Of a DNA stretch of 64,000 nucleotides, positions 58,853-64,000 are shown in pieces; position 1 is the stretch's first letter, and the number at the start of each line of letters is the position of its first letter. Source of the stretch: Stercorarius parasiticus (taxonomy: Eukaryota > Chordata > Aves > Charadriiformes > Stercorariidae); contig VWZL01002202.1 of assembly GCA_013396915.1 (NCBI GenBank), forward strand, positions 1 through 64,000. The letters are read 5' to 3'. The notes under the pieces are model-generated. The model was not told where the DNA came from. It saw only the letters and a program-made list of their open reading frames with translations, and ran no database searches. The position numbers were made by a program, and so were the translations under genes.

Positions 58853-59433
58853 CACTATCAGCAGGTTGAGGGAGGTGATTTTGCACCTCTAGTCCATGCT
58901 GGTGAGACCTCACCTGGACTACTGCATCCAGCTCTGGGGCCCTCAGTACAGGAAAGACATGGACCTTTTCGAGCAGGTCCAGAGGAGGTCCACAAAAATG
59001 ATCAGAGGGATAGAACACCTCTGCTATGAAGACAGGCTGAGAGAGTTGGGGTTGTTCAGTCTGGAGAAGAGAAGGCTCCAGGAGACCTTATATTGCAGCC
59101 TTTCAGTACTTAAAGGGGCTCATAAGAAAGATGGCGACAGGCTTTTTAGCACGGCCTGTTGCGATAGGAAAAGGGGTAACGGTTTTAAACTAAAAGAGGG
59201 CAGATTCAGACTAGATACAACGAAGAAATTTTTTACAATGAGGGTGGTGAAACACTGGACCAGGTTGCCCAGAGAGGTGGTAGATGCCCCATCCCTGGAA
59301 ACATTCAAGGTCAGGTTGGACAGGGCCCTGAGCAACCTGATCTAGTTAAAGATGTCCCTGCCCATGGCAGGGGGTTGAACTACATGACCTTTAAAGGTTC
59401 CTTCCAACCTGAACTGTTCTATGATTCTGTAAT
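58853..59433 (+). mobile_element. CR1 LINE, 5' truncated
   Basis: Plus-oriented: GACTACTGCATCCAGCTCTG, GAGAGTTGGGGTTGTTCAGT, TTTTTTACAATGAGGGTGGT, ending TGAACTGTTCTATGATTCTG. ORF2 remains open for ~149 codons at the truncated end but has no start or catalytic core. Confidence 0.93.
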
Positions 59434-62400
59434 CAGGGGTGGCTGCTTTGTGCCCTCAGTGGCTTATTTCATAAGATGTCCCTCTGGAAACTGTATGTAC
59501 TCTGGGATGAGTGTGCAGCTAGTGGGAAGAAACACTTCTTGATGATGCATACTTTCCTACCAAAATAGAAGCAGCATCTTTAAACACAAACAACTTTTAG
59601 CTTACAGCATGGGAGTCCTTGGACCGGAGATTCAAGCTAACCTCTTCAACCAGCTTTAATAACTGAAGTCATGCAAGGAAGAATTTGTCAAAGACAGAGT
59701 GTTGTTTTCTGTATAACAGCGGCCACGTGCTCCAGTCAGATTAAATGCCATGTAGACTGCTGAGAAAAAATAACTTTGCTCCTCCCCAAAACCAGAAGTT
59801 GGACAAATTCACATCAAAACTGGTTTAGTTGCAAAATAAATGTCACCGATATAAATGCTTAAAAAGTAGCACATTTTACCAAATACAGATGTTATAGCAT
59901 GATGAGAAAAAAAATTAAAACTTGTATGAAAGTCAAAAATATTGCATAACAGAAAATTCTTCCATACTTTTGCTCCCAAGAATAAAGAGCATGGCAGATC
60001 AGCAGCTGAAAGGGTCTGAAAGCTGTCTTGCTGTGAGCCTTGCACTTCCCAGTTACCACCCTCTATCCTGTGCCGTGCACGTCCCTGGTACCCTGAAGAG
60101 AGACACAGCTGGTGACCTTGTTTCTTGTGGCCAGTAAGCATGGCTCCCCGTCACCCTCACACACACAATTAGTGTTAATAGTCTGTTATCCACCAGGAGC
60201 ATCTAAAAGATCTATTTGGCTCTCAACAAGAAAAAGGGCTGGGACAACACTTTGATGGAAGGGAACATCCAATTTTTAAAATCTGGGTTAGTTTAAGATT
60301 GAAAAGTTTAAAGCATATGCAGAATCTCAATTAAAGAATCTGACTTAAAGAAATCATAATCACCAACATTTAGGCATAAATCTACCCAAACTCTTCAGTG
60401 AGTGCTTTTTAACAGCTCTGACTTTTTAATTAAAAGCAGAATTCATGGCAAAGGGGAATTCACGTTGACGTCAGGTTTTGTAGATGTCTATTGAAGCCAG
60501 ATGGAGCCATCCCCACTGCTCTCACTTCAAGGCAGCACTAATGCCACATTTCCATTTTCCAGAAGTCAGTTTGTTTTCCTACCCCGTAGAAAGGCTTTTG
60601 CCTTCGTTACTTTTCCTTCCTGTTTAGCTTGCACAGAAGATATTTTGCACTTAGGATGAGCTCAGAGTGAAGAAAGTACCGATGCCTAAGGAAAAATGCT
60701 TGGTTTTCTTTCGCAATCTGTTAATAAAAATAAATGTATGATGAAATAACTCAATCGGAGATGCTGAAAGGCAGAGGGAAGGTTTTAAATAGTACTTTTC
60801 CTTTTAAGAGGAAAAGTCTGGCTCACGGTGAAGAGAAGCAGCAAATCGGTTCACGACATTTCCTCCTTTCTGTGGCTGAGAAAAGTTTATTAAAATGATC
60901 ATGATTGCCATATAAGAAAATAAAGTCATTTCATTACAAGTAAGGTCGTGAACTACTGAAGGAGAGCTACTCCTCCTGCTAATGCTCAAAATACAGGGCT
61001 GCTTTCATTACATTTACAAAACAGGAATGCTCAAAGCACAGTATGTGGACCAGAGGTGATTCCGAGTGTCCCGGTGATGATCTGCACCACATCACTTTAA
61101 CAGAATTTTCAATTAAGCACTTGATAAAGATTAATCGTCGTCTTCAGCAAGCTCGCAGCCATTCAAAAAGCACAGGAACAGCCACTTTAAAAACAATGAA
61201 AACTCTTGAACACCTGCCTGAGGGATGAAAAAACTAGTGTCTAGTAGATATTATCTATATTTATTAAAGGACAAATAAAATTGAACCAGGGAGTAGATGT
61301 TTTAAAGCAGTTAATGCAGAGGAGAAAGTCAGTTGCCATCCAACATCTCACTAAAACATCTTCCCAAACGATACATTTCAGGCCCTACTCAAAGGAAATA
61401 AAAATAAAGAAATAGCTATTAAATAGGTTTTGATCAAGCCTCTGGCTGGTGCTCAGGAAAAGAAGTTAACAGATTCATCTCCAAAGCAAAACAGCCTAAC
61501 TGGGGAAGGAGCCACCAAGAGGAGGAGGCAGCGTTCCCCAGCATAGCTGATCTTCCATCGAGAAACTGGCTCCAAATCAGTGGTATATGGGGCTTCCTAG
61601 TTTGCTTTTGTCACTGTGGATTATCTGTTAGCACCCAAGCCAAGCCAGCGCAGTGGGAGCTGGGCTGCCTCACTGCAACCCTATCAGCTGGGCTGGCAGC
61701 TGAACAGCAGAGAATTCGTTTCCTGTGACTGGTTGTTTGAGGAAACAAATCTTCATTATGCATAACGTGTGTCTGAGCTCTCAGACAGCAGACCTGAGTC
61801 TCTGAGCTCTGGTACGAGCACTAGCAGCACGAGTGTCGAGGTCTTCGTGCACCCCAGCACCTGCAGGGCGCTGCAGCACCAGGGCTCTGCCTTTCTTCAA
61901 CAGCAATATTTTAAAAAGTGGTGGTGACAAGCCAGTGAGGTGGCCTGACATGCACGGTCAGGGCCCCTGCAGCTGAAGGCGGTGATACATCGCGACTGGA
62001 GTTTCAGAATGGTTTTTTGACTGTAACCGGTGTCTTTAAGAGGACACCTGGTCTAGCAATGGGAGGAGAGTGCACAAGCAGAATACCTGTCCTCTCTGAG
62101 TGGCTCAAGCTGCACATTCATTTGAAGATGCAGACTTGGAAGAAAACATCCAGGCAATGCTGCCACTCCTGATGCAGCCCACCATGAGGACCCCCAGGTG
62201 CAGGAGACATTCATGGGGTTCCTGACTTCCACGTCCTGGTTTGAGGAAGCACTGAAGGGCAGAGCTCCAGCCCTTCCAGTCAATTTGCCTTTTGCTCACA
62301 TTTAACTCTTTCCCTCCAGGTCCTTCAACCTCTGTTCTGGGTCATTATGTTCCACCATGTGCCTTACCACGTCCATAACTTAAGGGCTCGTCTTTGGGGT

Positions 62401-62627
62401 GAAGGAGGTGAGGTGCCGGGCATCCTGGCAAGTGCCTGCTCACTGCCCATCACTTCTTCCTCCTGCGCATCACTGAGCACACCTCTCCGAGTGTTCTTGC
62501 ACAGATTAATATGCACCAACACAATGTGGATCCTGAACAACTGCTCTCTTGAACAACTCAACACAGCTTCAACAGTTACTCAAATCATTTTTCCTGCTGC
62601 CTTATCTCTAGAGCCAAGGGACAGACT
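59434..62627. other. Upstream region, no gene recognised
   Basis: Unique AT-rich sequence; no CR1, exon or RNA gene recognised. Confidence 0.4.
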
Positions 62628-62884
62628 TAAAAAGGGCCTGTAGTGATAGGAAAAGGGGTAAGGTTTTAAACTGAAGAATGTAGATTCAGCCTAGATAGAA
62701 GGAAGAAATTTTTTACAATGAGGGTGGCGAAACAGTGGAACAGGCTGCCCAGAGAGGTGGTAGATGCCCCATCCCTGCAAACATTCAGGTCAGGTTGGAC
62801 AGGGCTCTGAGCAACCTGATCTAGTTGAAGATGTCTCTGCTTTGATGACCTTTAAAGGTCCCTTCCAATCTGATTCTATGGTTC
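62628..62884 (+). mobile_element. CR1 LINE 3' fragment
   Basis: GGGCCTGTAGTGATAGGAAA, TTTTTTACAATGAGGGTGGC, CAGGTTGGACAGGGCTCTGA, ending TTCCAATCTGATTCTATGG. A short internal deletion removes the CCATGGCAGGG segment. Confidence 0.9.
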
Positions 62885-64000
62885 CAGAGCCGTTTCCCTC
62901 TCCTCCTGTAGAGCTCTCGTGTCCCCTTAACTTTTCTCTGCAAGGAGAACACTGCACACAGTAACATACAATAACTAAACCCAAATGGACTGCAGCTGCA
63001 GAGGCCTTCCTGCTCAGAAGCTCAGATGTCAGTTTAGATGCCACAATATCCACTCATTCAGTGGGGACAGCCACATTTAATTCTCAGAACTAGTTTGTCT
63101 CAAATACAAGGTCTTTTGCAAAAATTAAGGCACTTGGGTATCTGGTTTCCTTAGTGGCGTGGTCTTGTTCACACAACCTTGTTGACTTCTCCAACTCCCT
63201 ATATGATACTGGAAGCAGTTCACATTATTTTTTTTCTTTTTAAATTTTTTTAAAGGACCAGGTCTAGTTGAACTTATAACCTGCAAACTTCCGCTAGAAC
63301 TACAGCAGCTTGACCTTATGCTTCCTCAAAGCTCAGCCCAAGGTAAGACCTGAGATTGCCAAGAACATCAGCTAAGTGACGTGCAGGCAAGCCAGCACAC
63401 TGTACCAGCAAGGCACCTTGCAATGGGGAAAGCGCCATGCAGAAGTAAAATGCAGATTTATTGTAGTATAATCTCCATCTATATTTGAAGCATTTTACTT
63501 TAAAGAACTTTTCCCCTCCCTCCAGCTCTCCAAAGAGCTCCTCGACCTTGCTGAATTGCTCATCAAGGCACATGTACCACATCAAATGGAAGCAGAACCT
63601 GGCCAAGCTGCAAAGTTTGCTCACGCACAGCCCCTCTCCCCACAAATGCTTTCTGCAGTAGCAAAACCCCATGGATTACAGTATTCATTACCCCATATCC
63701 TGTACACTTCACCCAGTACACCACCCTCCTCCTGCACTACACCAGAGCCAACTCATACGCTGGGCAAAAGCACCTGGATAACAGAGAAAGGGACAGGCAA
63801 GAAAAGGCATATGTCTTGCAAAACACATCAACCTTGATAGGTATCTATAAAATACACTCAAAAAGCAAGTTTAGGAATTAAATTCACTGTCATTGAGCAA
63901 CGGTGTATAACTGTCCTCCTTCTTGATCCCCAGATAACCCTTCCATGTTCCCCAGGAAATAATTTACCTCCTTCTCCAGTAAGTACATCCCTCGGCTCCA
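62885..64000. other. Right edge, no gene recognised
   Basis: One minus-strand open frame (63316-63672) has a somewhat protein-like C-terminal half, but I recognise no family. It is described under the findings, not called as a gene. Confidence 0.35.

Noticed and set aside
58896..59345. 149-codon plus-strand frame resembling a reverse-transcriptase-element product
   Set aside because: It is the 3' end of a truncated CR1 ORF2 plus tail, without start signals or the catalytic core.

Overview
The window is from a bird genome. It carries many 5'-truncated copies of the CR1 retroposon, whose 3' ends show the usual signature (a run like TTGGAAGGGACCT, then a short ATTCTATG-type tail). It has no primate or rodent type repeats, only faint MIR-like relics. 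One gene is supported, on the minus strand: PTPRA, receptor-type protein tyrosine phosphatase alpha. I assembled 21 coding exons between 31730 (ATG) and 3326 (stop). Their lengths sum to 2421 nt, every junction is in phase, and the product is 806 residues, close to the 802-residue mammalian protein.

Layout, left to right. 1-3325 is the gene's 3' flank and 3' UTR: a G-rich minisatellite at 1-175, T-rich runs and one CR1 fragment. 3326-9255 carries the inactive-type second phosphatase domain (D2) and the linker. 10029-15789 carries the active domain D1. 17722-21927 carries the juxtamembrane region and transmembrane helix. 28108-28125 is an 18-nt microexon. 30863-31736 carries the Thr/Ser-rich ectodomain and the signal peptide. 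31737-64000 has no supported coding exon. It is most likely the long 5' intron(s), non-coding first exons and promoter of PTPRA, with CR1 copies, AT-rich microsatellites, two MIR-like relics, a CRE-containing candidate promoter patch near 35.57 kb and a candidate 21-nt leader exon at 41220-41240.

How the parts work together. The protein is a type I membrane phosphatase that activates Src-family kinases by removing the inhibitory C-terminal phosphotyrosine. D1 has the complete catalytic set ([17 protein letters not shown]). D2 keeps its cysteine loop but carries the known weakening changes (KNRV, WPE). The C-terminal Tyr-Ala-Asn-Phe site for GRB2/Src SH2 binding is intact.

The most unusual observation is a pair of CR1 copies in opposite orientation, 8176-8811 and 38349-38984. 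By eye they differ at only 3 of 636 positions with no indels, although the CR1 sequence just beyond one edge of the match is clearly diverged. This looks like recent gene conversion (or an assembly effect) between inverted repeats that enclose most of the coding gene. I found no viral gene, toxin gene, CRISPR array or other novel multi-gene system.
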